DNA of 64,000 nucleotides from Gammaproteobacteria bacterium (GTDB lineage: Bacteria > Pseudomonadota > Gammaproteobacteria > GRL18), in the NCBI GenBank assembly GCA_015488755.1, contig WFNB01000109.1:1-64000 (forward strand), in the 5' to 3' direction. Shown here one piece after another: positions 52,770-61,567 of the stretch; position 1 is the first letter of the stretch, and the number at the start of each line of letters is the position of its first letter. The notes beneath the pieces are model-generated. The model was not told the DNA's origin, searched no databases, and saw nothing but the letters and a program-made list of their open reading frames with translations. The translations under genes and the position numbers were made by a program.

Positions 52770-55109
52770 ATGAATATCAGTGTAAAAACCAGAATTTTAT
52801 TGGTAGGGCTTATACCCTTAGCGATTGCTCTATGGTTTATGGGGCATGTTATTATTAATAATTTTAATTTAATGAGCAAGTTGAGTACCTTAGAACCCAC
52901 TACACGCCTTGATATTCATATTGGTTCTTATATTCACGAAGTGCAAAAAGAACGAGGATCATCCGGTGTTTTTTTAGGCAGTCAAGGCAAACGATTTCGC
53001 AATGAGTTAAGTGCTCAAAGACGACAAACGGATCAAAAATGGCAGGAGTTAGAGACCTTTTTAAAAACCTTTGAGCGTTCTTATGGGAATCGTTTCAGCC
53101 AAAAATTAGAACAGGCTATTCAAAAAGCTCAAGCAATTAGAATGTTACGTCAAGCTATTGATTCTATGACCATACCAGCATCTAAGGCATTAGGAGAATA
53201 CACAAAACATAATGCTGATTGGTTGGATATTGTTCAAGCAACTGCTGAATTAACAGATAATGCTACTATTTCCCAAAAACGTTCTACTTATGCAAACTTT
53301 ACTAAGGGTAAAGAGAGGGTCGGTATTGAACGGGCTATTTTAAGTAATATTTTTGCTAAGGACATCTTGTCAGCAGAGGCACTTAAAAAAACCACGGGAC
53401 TAATTGCTGAACAGGAAACCTATTTTAGTGTTTTTGCTTCTCAGGCATCCGCAGAAGAACTGAAGTTTTATCAAGATAAGATGTCCAGTTCCATTATTTC
53501 TGAGGTGCAAAATATGCGTGATAAATTGTTGTCAAAAATTGATAATTTAGATAAAAACACTCTGATATTTAAACTTTATAGTGCGATTGGATATGGTGGT
53601 GGAGCGATTCATCAATTTAAAAATTATATTTTAAGAGGTGACCAGAAATATTATGATCAATTTATTGATGGTTATAAGTTGATTGAGGATGTTATTAATA
53701 AAATTAATAACCTTGATAATATTACCGAAAATGAAAAGAAAAATTTAAAGACCATTCAAACCATTTTTTCTCAATACCGTACTGCATTGGATAAAGCAAA
53801 AACATTGATTGATCAAGGAAACTCAAAAGTAGAGATTGATTCTATTGTTAAAATTAGTGATTCTCCTGCTGTTAGCGCTTTGAATGAACTGGTAAAAAGT
53901 TCTTCCTTGGGAGGTTTTGGAGTCAGTCCGGAAGATTGGTTTAATACCATTACCAAGAAAATTAATTTATTAAAAGACGTGGATGACTTTCTTTCTAATG
54001 ATATGGATAAACTGGGTGATGAACTGGCAAGTAAAGCGCATAAGCAATTTTATTTCACTTTAATTTTTGCTCTTGTTGCCACTGTGGTGGTTATTTTTAT
54101 TATTTTTTATGTCACTCGTGGAATTACTAACCCATTAGGCCAAGCAATTTGCTTTGCTCAAGCAATTGCTAACAATGATCTCAGTCAAAAGCTTATGGTT
54201 AAACAAGAGGATGAAGTGGGTGATTTAGCACAGGCATTAAATAGCATGTCGAATAATTTGGTGCAAATGGTAACACGTCTTACTGATAATTCTAATGCTC
54301 TTTCCAGTTATTCAGAGCAAATGAAAAGCAGCTCTGAACAAGTCTCTCAAGGAATGGAGCAACAATCACAAAAAACATCAGATGTTTTGGTGGTGGTAAA
54401 AACTATGGTTTCAGATGCTAGTAACGTTGCTGATATGAGTACTAAAGCTGCTCAAAATGCAGCTAAAGCAGGTGATACTGCATCAGAAGGTGGTGATGTT
54501 GTTAAGCAAGCCATTACCAGTATTGAGGAAATATCTAATATTGTTAATAACTCAGCTGGTTCAGTGGAAGAGCTTAATAAACTGGGAGAAAATATTAGCA
54601 GTATTATCAGTGTTATTGAAGGCATTGCAGAGCAAACGAATTTATTGGCTTTAAATGCAGCCATTGAGGCGGCTCGTGCAGGAGAGCAAGGTCGTGGCTT
54701 TGCTGTGGTGGCAGATGAAGTTCGTCAACTGGCACAGCGTACTGCAGAAGCAACTCAAGAAGTGGCCTCTTCTATTAAATCCATACAAGAAAATACTCAG
54801 CAAGTTTCTAAAAAAATGAGAGAGGGTACAGACAGTGCTGCTCAAAGTGTTGAACTGGCTGGAGAGGCAAGTAATGCTCTAAATGAAATTGTTAACCAAT
54901 CAAAAAATGTTGCCACAATGATTGATTCTATTGCGCAAGCATCGATCAAGCAAGCAGATGAAGTTGGGCATATCAGTGATAACATTCAAGCCATTGATGA
55001 ATTAGCTTCGCAGTCAATGAATGCTATTAATCAATCAGCCTCAGTTGCTACTGAACTAGAAGGCAGTGCTAAAGAATTAAATGAGCAAATATCATTATTT
55101 AAAGTATAA
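52770..55109 (+). CDS. Methyl-accepting chemotaxis protein with NIT sensor domain
   Basis: About 779 residues from ATG 52770, spaced correctly behind AGGATGAG; the ATG at 52758 lies inside that site. Order: membrane helix (~8-27), large periplasmic NIT domain ([15 protein letters not shown] near residue 53), second helix (~428-448), HAMP, and the signalling domain with the conserved hairpin tip ([11 protein letters not shown] near residue 620). The NIT domain senses nitrate or nitrite in relatives. It follows the hemerythrin receptor by 60 bases; the two probably arose from related parents, with this one lacking the hemerythrin tail. Confidence 0.9.
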   Translation: MNISVKTRILLVGLIPLAIALWFMGHVIINNFNLMSKLSTLEPTTRLDIHIGSYIHEVQKERGSSGVFLGSQGKRFRNELSAQRRQTDQKWQELETFLKTFERSYGNRFSQKLEQAIQKAQAIRMLRQAIDSMTIPASKALGEYTKHNADWLDIVQATAELTDNATISQKRSTYANFTKGKERVGIERAILSNIFAKDILSAEALKKTTGLIAEQETYFSVFASQASAEELKFYQDKMSSSIISEVQNMRDKLLSKIDNLDKNTLIFKLYSAIGYGGGAIHQFKNYILRGDQKYYDQFIDGYKLIEDVINKINNLDNITENEKKNLKTIQTIFSQYRTALDKAKTLIDQGNSKVEIDSIVKISDSPAVSALNELVKSSSLGGFGVSPEDWFNTITKKINLLKDVDDFLSNDMDKLGDELASKAHKQFYFTLIFALVATVVVIFIIFYVTRGITNPLGQAICFAQAIANNDLSQKLMVKQEDEVGDLAQALNSMSNNLVQMVTRLTDNSNALSSYSEQMKSSSEQVSQGMEQQSQKTSDVLVVVKTMVSDASNVADMSTKAAQNAAKAGDTASEGGDVVKQAITSIEEISNIVNNSAGSVEELNKLGENISSIISVIEGIAEQTNLLALNAAIEAARAGEQGRGFAVVADEVRQLAQRTAEATQEVASSIKSIQENTQQVSKKMREGTDSAAQSVELAGEASNALNEIVNQSKNVATMIDSIAQASIKQADEVGHISDNIQAIDELASQSMNAINQSASVATELEGSAKELNEQISLFKV

Positions 55110-55489
55110 ATCTGATTGTGCTTTTTCCCTATAGTTCCTCTCTTAATAAGGTGTTCAGTTGTATTAAAGCACAACATGAACACTCTTTCCCCTGAAATAG
55201 AAGCGTGAGTGAAAAGCTTCAAAGTCTAATGCATTTCTGTACTAAATTTTCTATTATTGACATTAAGAATGTTAGCTATTATCATGATAAGTAAGATTAT
55301 TTATTATAATGCTATTCAAAAGTAGACTATTTATTGTTATTGACATCTTATTTTAGATAAATAAGGTCAATTTGTTTGTGTATTGAGAATATGCTCACGG
55401 TAACTATTTTTTCTGTCTTTAGAATAAAGGTATATAAGAAGATTCATACGTTTTTAGATTTTTGGTATTTTATTTAAGGGGTAAATAAA
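55110..55489. other. Gene-free stretch after the chemoreceptors
   Basis: AT-rich, no convincing ORF, no RNA gene and no repeat of families A-C recognised. A possible promoter for the short ORF that follows would lie near its end. Confidence 0.35.
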
Positions 55490-55549
55490 ATGATGACTCT
55501 ATTTGTTTTAACCTGTGTTTTCATTGTTATTGTAACAGTGCCCGTTTAG
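55490..55549 (+). CDS. Possible 19-residue hydrophobic peptide
   Basis: ATG-ATG start, 19 residues, almost entirely hydrophobic (Leu-Phe-Val-Leu-Thr-Cys-Val-Phe-Ile-Val-Ile-Val), ends TAG. AAGGGG lies five to ten bases upstream, a good ribosome site. It could be a small membrane peptide or a leader. A chance ORF is equally possible at this length. Confidence 0.3.
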   Translation: MMTLFVLTCVFIVIVTVPV

Positions 55550-55690
55550 AGCTTGAATTGAACCTGATGCCGTGAGTTAGTTGCATGGTTTTTTACCCAT
55601 GAGTTAGTGACACAATTTTTACAATAGCCTTCCTGCCATAGTTAGCTATAACATGCGTCTAACTATCGCCCATCTTTGTTGTTCTTAATT

Positions 55691-55901
55691 AACCTGAGTT
55701 CTGGATAAGATGATCTTGAAAATAAATTCAGAGTGTTGATTTGCCTGTATTTGTGGAAGAAGTCTCTTTGGCATGGATGCCAAAGTGAAGCCTACAAGGA
55801 TGTATTTACGCCCGAAGGAAGTGCTCTTGGGGTGCGGCGAATTCTGTAACAAATGCAGGCTAATCAATGTGTTACTTGTTCAGTTACCCAGAACTCAGGT
55901 T
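55691..55901. repeat. MITE-like repeat, family C (211 bp)
   Basis: Terminal inverted repeats AACCTGAGTTCTGG (55691-55704) and its exact complement (55888-55901), extended by a few more matches. AATT borders both ends (55687-55690 and 55902-55905), a possible 4-bp target duplication. Inside is the hairpin CTTTGGCAT/ATGCCAAAG around GG, the same CATGGATG-centred design as in families A and B. No coding capacity. The right end touches the stop codon of the pyruvate carboxylase gene; a lone copy of that end is at 35514-35535. Confidence 0.8.
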
Positions 55902-55903
55902 AA

Positions 55904-57733
55904 TTACTCAATCGAAATTAAAATCTCATCTGGATTAACCGAGTCACCTTTGGATGCATATACCTTTATTACTTTGCCTGCTATTGGAGCCTGAATTTCT
56001 GTTTCCATTTTCATTGCCTCTGTAATAATTATGGGCATACCTGCTTCTACCTCATCGCCTTCTTTGACTAATACATCGACAATTACGCCGGGCATGGAAG
56101 TGCTGACATGACCAGGTTGTGAAGCCTTAGGCCGTTTGCTGCTTTTTCCTGCTTGAGAGCTTACTTGTTGAGGATTGCTTGCTACTTCAGATAAAATTTC
56201 AACCTGTAGCTCTTCAGGGACACCATCTAAGGTCATATAAAAGGGACGATATTCCTGACTTGGGTGTCCAGTACCGGTGACTTTAATGTGGTATTGTTCA
56301 CCATGTAGAGTAATCATAAATTCAGTGGGGGCATTGGGGCAAAAAGATTCTTTTTCACCAATGGGTTCTAAGTGTTCTGGTTCTAAGGTGTTTAAAGAGC
56401 GTTGTTCTAAAAAGTCTTTACCAATATCAGGGAACATGGCGTAAATAATAACATCTTCTTTTGATTGCGCCAAATTACCAATCTCAGACTTAAGCCGTGA
56501 TAGCTCTGGTTTTAATAAATCAGCAGGGCGACACTCAATTGTCTCTTCATTACCAATGGCTAATTGTTTAATTTTTTTATTAATTTTTCCGGGTGCTTTG
56601 CCGTATTTTCCCTGCAAATAGAGTTTGACCTCATTAGTAATGGTTTTGTAACGCTCATCGGTTAAGACATTTAATACGGCCTGAGTACCAACAATTTGTG
56701 AGGTAGGGGTGACCAGTGGTGGGTAGCCTAGATCCGCACGAACCTTAGGAATTTCATCAAGCACTTCTGCCATTCGTGCCAATTCACCTTGCTCTTTTAA
56801 TTGGTTGGATAAATTAGAAATCATACCACCGGGTACCTGATTCACTTGTACTCGGGTATCCAGCCCTGTGTAGTCACTTTCAAATTGATGATATTTCTTG
56901 CGCACTTGATAAAAATAACTGCCAATTTCTTGCAAGGATACTAAGTCTAGTTTGGTATCATAATCACTATGACTAAGTGCTGCCACCATACTTTCGGTGG
57001 TCGGGTGGCTGGTGCCTTCGGCAAAGGCGGAGATAGCGGTATCAATGCCAATACAACCTGCTTCGAGTGCTTTTAACTGGCACATAGAAGCCAGACCTGC
57101 TGTGGCATGGGAATGTAGATGAACGGGAATATCTAAGGTATCGACTAATGCTTTAACCAGTTCAGAGGTATGGTAAGGGGTCAGCAAACCTGCCATGTCT
57201 TTAATGACAATCGAGTCACAGCCCATTTGTTGCATTTGTTTGGCCATTTTAACAAATAGCTTATTATTGTGCACAGGGCTAGTGGTGTAAGAGATTGCCC
57301 CCTGAGCATGTTTATTATTTTTCTTAATGGCTTTGATGGATGATTTAATATTACGTATATCATTCATGGCATCAAATACACGAAAGACATCAATGCCATT
57401 TTGAGCTGATAATTTAACAAATTCCTTGACTACATCATCAGAATAATGACGATAACCTAAGAGATTTTGTCCTCTAAGAAGCATTTGTAAGGGGGTATTG
57501 GGTAAGGCTGATTTAAGCTGTGTTAAACGCTCCCAAGGATCTTCTTTAAGAAAACGAATACAACTATCAAAGGTTGCACCACCCCAAACTTCTAGTGCCC
57601 AAAAACCAATGGCATCGAGTTTTTTGCAAATAGGAAGCATGTCTTCAGTACGCATTCGGGTGGCAATGAGTGATTGATGACCATCTCTTAATACGGTTTC
57701 AGTAATTCGAATTTTACTATTTGCTTGACTCAT
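55904..57733 (-). CDS. pycB: Pyruvate carboxylase subunit B / oxaloacetate decarboxylase alpha-type protein
   Basis: 609 residues from ATG 57733 (Met-Ser-Gln-Ala-Asn); an upstream in-frame start adds a non-conserved stretch. The carboxyltransferase domain begins Glu-Thr-Val-Leu-Arg-Asp-Gly-His-Gln-Ser, with Phe-Arg-Val-Phe-Asp-Ala-Met-Asn-Asp and the metal-site His-Ser-His-Ala-Thr-Ala-Gly. The last ~80 residues are a biotinyl domain with Glu-Ala-Met-Lys-Met-Glu. Paired with the biotin carboxylase 46 bases upstream, it should make oxaloacetate from pyruvate and bicarbonate. No membrane decarboxylase subunits (OadB/OadG) are present, which argues against a Na+-pumping decarboxylase. A family C MITE abuts its stop. 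Confidence 0.88.
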   Translation of the reverse strand: MSQANSKIRITETVLRDGHQSLIATRMRTEDMLPICKKLDAIGFWALEVWGGATFDSCIRFLKEDPWERLTQLKSALPNTPLQMLLRGQNLLGYRHYSDDVVKEFVKLSAQNGIDVFRVFDAMNDIRNIKSSIKAIKKNNKHAQGAISYTTSPVHNNKLFVKMAKQMQQMGCDSIVIKDMAGLLTPYHTSELVKALVDTLDIPVHLHSHATAGLASMCQLKALEAGCIGIDTAISAFAEGTSHPTTESMVAALSHSDYDTKLDLVSLQEIGSYFYQVRKKYHQFESDYTGLDTRVQVNQVPGGMISNLSNQLKEQGELARMAEVLDEIPKVRADLGYPPLVTPTSQIVGTQAVLNVLTDERYKTITNEVKLYLQGKYGKAPGKINKKIKQLAIGNEETIECRPADLLKPELSRLKSEIGNLAQSKEDVIIYAMFPDIGKDFLEQRSLNTLEPEHLEPIGEKESFCPNAPTEFMITLHGEQYHIKVTGTGHPSQEYRPFYMTLDGVPEELQVEILSEVASNPQQVSSQAGKSSKRPKASQPGHVSTSMPGVIVDVLVKEGDEVEAGMPIIITEAMKMETEIQAPIAGKVIKVYASKGDSVNPDEILISIE

Positions 57734-57779
57734 AATTAGATACCCTAGATTGATAGAGAGGTTAATTTTTATTAATGTC

Positions 57780-59198
57780 TTACATACCTTGATGAGCTGC
57801 AATGGCTGCTGCAAAGGCAAGAGCTAAATGCCGTTGGGAGCATTTGACAGAATAATTAATAAGTTCAGGATGTTGCTCAACAAAGCTGGTATCAAAAGAG
57901 GCTGAGACAAAATCCTCATTATTTAAAATAGCGTTTTGATAAGGAATGGTGGTTTTAACACCATAGACTCCCATATCTTTTAAGGCACGTTTAGAACGTT
58001 GAATGACTTCATCCCATTGCAAGGCCCAAACAATTAATTTAGCACACATCGAATCGTAATAAGGAGGAATAATATAACCGGTGTAAATGGCGGCATCGGT
58101 TCGGACGCCAGGGCCACCGGGGGCTAAATAACGGGTGATTTTGCCATAACTGGGTAGAAAGTCATTTTTGGGATCTTCGGCATTAATGCGAAACTCCATC
58201 GCATAGCCACGTATATGGATCTCATCTTGGGTAAAGCGCAGTGGCAGGCCACTGGCAATACGAAATTGCTCCTGAACAATATCAATACCGGTAATTTGTT
58301 CGGTAATGGTGTGTTCAACCTGTAGACGAGTATTGACCTCCATAAAATAAAACTGATCATCCTCAGCCATGAGAAATTCAACTGTCCCTGCATTGCTATA
58401 ACCCGCTGCCTTAGCCGCCTTAACGGCAAGATCACCAATAAAATGGCGTTGCTCATCATTGAGCTGGGGAGAAGGAGCAATTTCTATGAGTTTTTGATGA
58501 CGACGTTGAATGGAACAATCACGTTCGTATAGGTGAATAACATTGCCGTGCTCATCAGCGAGGATCTGCACCTCAATGTGTCTAGGATTAACAATGCATT
58601 TTTCCATAAACACATCTGCAGAACCAAAGGCTTTAGTGGCCTCGGATATTACTCTTGGATAATAATTAATGAGTTCTGCTTCGTTATCACAGAGACGGAT
58701 CCCACGACCACCACCACCTGAGGTTGCTTTTAACATAATGGGATAGCCAATATCAAGAGCAACAGCTTTGGCTTCGTCAATGTCTTTTAGATTGCCTGTG
58801 CTTCCGGGAGTGACAGGCACTCCGGCTTTTATCATGGTATCACGGGCATGGGTTTTATTACCCAGTTGGCTGATAACGCTCGCTTTGGGGCCAATAAACT
58901 TAATATTACGGCGCTCACAGATTTGGGCAAAAAGAGGATTTTCAGATAAAAAGCCATAGCCTGGGTGGATGGCATCACAGCCAGAGGCAAGGGCAATATT
59001 AACAAGTCGATGGGCATTTAGGTAACCACTGACGGGTTCAGGACCAAGACAAAAGGCTTCATCTGCTTTTTTAACATGCAGCGCATTGCGATCGGCATCG
59101 GCATAAACGGCAACAGAGGTAATGTTCATTTCAGCACAAGCACGGATCAGACGAACGGCAATCTCACCACGATTTGCTATTAAGATTTTTTTGATCAC
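57780..59198 (-). CDS. pycA: Biotin carboxylase subunit of pyruvate carboxylase (AccC/PycA-like)
   Basis: About 472 residues from a GTG at 59198 that has GGGAG well spaced upstream; an ATG at 59225 lacks this. Motifs: Lys-Ile-Leu-Ile-Ala-Asn-Arg-Gly-Glu-Ile-Ala, the Gly-rich ATP loop Gly-Gly-Gly-Gly-Arg-Gly-Ile, Arg-Asp-Cys-Ser-Ile-Gln-Arg-Arg-His-Gln-Lys, and Glu-Val-Asn-Thr-Arg-Leu-Gln-Val-Glu-His. It carboxylates the biotin on the next protein using ATP and bicarbonate. AccC of fatty-acid synthesis looks the same, but pairing with pycB supports the anaplerotic role. Confidence 0.88.
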   Translation of the reverse strand: MIKKILIANRGEIAVRLIRACAEMNITSVAVYADADRNALHVKKADEAFCLGPEPVSGYLNAHRLVNIALASGCDAIHPGYGFLSENPLFAQICERRNIKFIGPKASVISQLGNKTHARDTMIKAGVPVTPGSTGNLKDIDEAKAVALDIGYPIMLKATSGGGGRGIRLCDNEAELINYYPRVISEATKAFGSADVFMEKCIVNPRHIEVQILADEHGNVIHLYERDCSIQRRHQKLIEIAPSPQLNDEQRHFIGDLAVKAAKAAGYSNAGTVEFLMAEDDQFYFMEVNTRLQVEHTITEQITGIDIVQEQFRIASGLPLRFTQDEIHIRGYAMEFRINAEDPKNDFLPSYGKITRYLAPGGPGVRTDAAIYTGYIIPPYYDSMCAKLIVWALQWDEVIQRSKRALKDMGVYGVKTTIPYQNAILNNEDFVSASFDTSFVEQHPELINYSVKCSQRHLALAFAAAIAAHQGM

Positions 59199-59341
59199 CA
59201 GCAACTCCCTTATTCCATGAACCATAGATGGTATGAAATTGTGTATTGGATGACTTAGAATAGGATGTGTTTATACCCATTGTCAATTATTTTTCTCGAC
59301 CTTTGACGACTATAAGCCTTACTTATGATAGAAATAAGCCT

Positions 59342-60559
59342 ATGAATATCCTTATTGCACCCGATTCCTTTAAAGGCAGTCTCTCAGCCTTAGAGTTTTG
59401 TCAAATTGCAGAACAAACAATACACTCGGTTTGTCCAGATGCTTGTATAGAGACTCTACCAATGGCAGATGGTGGGGAAGGCACAATAGAGGCATTTCTA
59501 GCTCAGACAAAGGGTGAAAAATACTCTGTTCAAGTCCATGATCCCCTTGGTAATCTGATTGTTGCCCAGTATGCTATTATTGATGCACTTCGTTTTAGAA
59601 ATGTTTACTTTAACAATACCTCAGGTAAAAACCATGCGATTGCAATAATAGAAATGGCCTGTGCCTCAGGCTTGCCACTTATTGATAAAGCTCTGCAAGA
59701 TCCCATGAAAACCAGTAGCTTTGGCACAGGGGAATTAATTAAGGATGCATTAACACAAGGTTGCAGGCACTTTATTATAGGTCTTGGCGGAAGTGCCACG
59801 AATGATGGTGGCATGGGCATGTTACAGGCTTTGGGTGTTATCTTTTATGATAAAAATCAGCAGCAACTTCAGGCCTGTGGTGCAGCTTTAGAGGCAATCA
59901 CTGGTATTGATTTGAGCCATCTTGACTCAAGGTGTAAACAATCAGAATTTGTTATTGCCGCCGATGTGAATAATCCTTTATTAGGTGAAAATGGGGCGAC
60001 CTTTATTTATGCTAAACAAAAAGGAGCCGACCCAAAAAACTTAGTTATATTGGAAAAAGGTATGCACAATTTTGTGCAGCAAACACAAGACTTAATGAGC
60101 AAGCAAGGCCTTAAAAATGCTGAACTGATACACTTAAATAAGGGGGCGGGTGCAGCAGGAGGATTAGGCTTTGCGTTAATGGCTTATTGTCAGGCCAATA
60201 TGCATAGTGGTTTTGAATTAATTGCCCAACTAGCACAACTGGATACTCTATTGGCAAGGGAATATTCTCGGCCTGATCTTATTATTAGTGGGGAAGGGTG
60301 TTTTGATCGGCAAAGCTTACAGGGTAAGTTAATTGGCCGTTTGGTTCAGCGTGCTCAACACCATAAAATACCACTGGTGGTTATCTGTGGTTGTTATCGT
60401 TTTGAGAGCGATCTTAGCACTATCAGCTCGGATTTAAAGGTAGTCAGTTTATGTTCATTGGCAAGCTGTAATGACGCAAACCATCTTGAGCATTGCATAA
60501 AAAAAACAAGCGTATTAATCAAAGAGGCCATAGGACAATTAATGGATGATCATAGGTAG
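59342..60559 (+). CDS. Glycerate kinase (GarK/GlxK type)
   Basis: 405 residues from ATG 59342 (Met-Asn-Ile-Leu-Ile-Ala-Pro-Asp-Ser-Phe-Lys-Gly), the conserved start of the family; an in-frame extension upstream is not conserved. Further motifs: Pro-Met-Ala-Asp-Gly-Gly-Glu-Gly-Thr, Gly-Leu-Gly-Gly-Ser-Ala-Thr-Asn-Asp-Gly-Gly and Gly-Glu-Gly-Cys-Phe-Asp. It phosphorylates glycerate to 2-phosphoglycerate (some enzymes to 3-phosphoglycerate), linking glyoxylate or serine breakdown to glycolysis. Its last three codons (His, Arg, TAG) come from the family A MITE; without the insertion the frame would run about 15 codons further to another TAG. Confidence 0.88.
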   Translation: MNILIAPDSFKGSLSALEFCQIAEQTIHSVCPDACIETLPMADGGEGTIEAFLAQTKGEKYSVQVHDPLGNLIVAQYAIIDALRFRNVYFNNTSGKNHAIAIIEMACASGLPLIDKALQDPMKTSSFGTGELIKDALTQGCRHFIIGLGGSATNDGGMGMLQALGVIFYDKNQQQLQACGAALEAITGIDLSHLDSRCKQSEFVIAADVNNPLLGENGATFIYAKQKGADPKNLVILEKGMHNFVQQTQDLMSKQGLKNAELIHLNKGAGAAGGLGFALMAYCQANMHSGFELIAQLAQLDTLLAREYSRPDLIISGEGCFDRQSLQGKLIGRLVQRAQHHKIPLVVICGCYRFESDLSTISSDLKVVSLCSLASCNDANHLEHCIKKTSVLIKEAIGQLMDDHR

Positions 60560-60701
60560 GTACTTAAGAACTTTTGGGCTAGGATAACTCTGTGTTTACG
60601 ACACAAGACGCCGTAAATCCATCCTTGGAGGCTTTATTGCCACATCCATGTGGCAAAACTTCTTCCGTAAACACAGAGTTATCCTTAAGTACCTACCTAT
60701 G
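60551..60701. repeat. MITE-like palindromic repeat, family A, copy 2 (151 bp)
   Basis: Perfect 18-bp terminal inverted repeats CATAGGTAGGTACTTAAG, perfect inner pair AGGATAACTCTGTGTTTAC, and the GCCACATCCATGTGGC core. The 10-base direct repeat AATGGATGAT flanks it exactly (60541-60550 and 60702-60711). It differs from the 4507 copy by about four bases, so both moved recently. It lies inside the last codons of the glycerate kinase gene. Confidence 0.95.
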
Positions 60702-60795
60702 AATGGATGATAAATGTTTTTTTGAGGGCTATAATTCCATAAACTTGAATCTTGAATAGATACATTATAGCGCCAACAAACAAAGGAACATACGT

Positions 60796-61425
60796 TTGTA
60801 CTCACTAAAAGAGGAAGTTGCTCACTCATTAACACATGGTTTAGGTGTGTTGTTGAGTATTGCTGGTTTGGTTGTTCTTGTTGCTTTTGCCAGTATTAAT
60901 GGTGATGTTTGGCGGATTGTCAGCAGTAGTATTTATGGTGTAACACTGATTCTACTGTATAGTGCGTCGACACTGTATCATAGTATTCCACAACCCAAAG
61001 TAAAAATAATTTTAAAGAAAATTGATCATTCAGCGATTCACTTATTAATTGCAGGTACCTATACCCCCTTTTTGCTGGTTAATTTACGAGAAGGCCTTGG
61101 CTGGCTCTTATTTGCCCTAGTTTGGGGAATTGCAGTACTGGGTGTTGTCTTAGAAGTGTACCGTAATGAGCGTTTTAAAAAACTATCTATTGCGTTGTAT
61201 TTGGGCTTAGGTTGGTTGGTCGTTGTCGCAATTAAGCCTATGCTTGATGCAGTGGGATCAGGAGGTTTAATTTTACTCTTAATTGGCGGTTTGTTTTATA
61301 GCTTAGGTGTTTTATTTTATGTGCGAAAGGCAATGACTTATCATCACGCAATATGGCACGTTTTTGTACTATTAGGCAGTATTTTTCATTTTTTTGCTGT
61401 TTTATTTTATGTTGTATTGGCATAA
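60796..61425 (+). CDS. trhA: Hemolysin III / TrhA family membrane protein
   Basis: 209 residues, seven membrane helices. The family motifs are present: Glu-Glu-Val-Ala-His-Ser-Leu-Thr-His-Gly, Ser-x-x-Leu-Tyr-His-Ser with the metal-site His (near residue 64), Asp-His-Ser-Ala-Ile-His-Leu-Leu-Ile-Ala-Gly-Thr-Tyr-Thr-Pro, and a C-terminal His-x-x-x-His-x-Phe-Val (residues 183-191). Start is TTG with AAAGGA nine bases upstream; no ATG fits. Bacterial members (TrhA) influence membrane energetics and lipid balance; a hemolysin role is uncertain despite the name. Confidence 0.88.
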   Translation: MYSLKEEVAHSLTHGLGVLLSIAGLVVLVAFASINGDVWRIVSSSIYGVTLILLYSASTLYHSIPQPKVKIILKKIDHSAIHLLIAGTYTPFLLVNLREGLGWLLFALVWGIAVLGVVLEVYRNERFKKLSIALYLGLGWLVVVAIKPMLDAVGSGGLILLLIGGLFYSLGVLFYVRKAMTYHHAIWHVFVLLGSIFHFFAVLFYVVLA

Positions 61426-61567
61426 TATCTCGTCAGAATTAATTACCGTGGAATTATTAAGCCATTAGGTATATTATAAATTATTTGTGTTGTATCTCGG
61501 TCAATGGTTTTTTCTGGAATACTGTTTTCTGGAGTGCTGTTTTCTGAAATGGTATTTAGGAAATAAT

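Noticed and set aside
58124-58480. 118-codon minus-strand ORF inside the biotin carboxylase gene
   Set aside because: Out-of-frame shadow of a conserved enzyme gene on the same strand.
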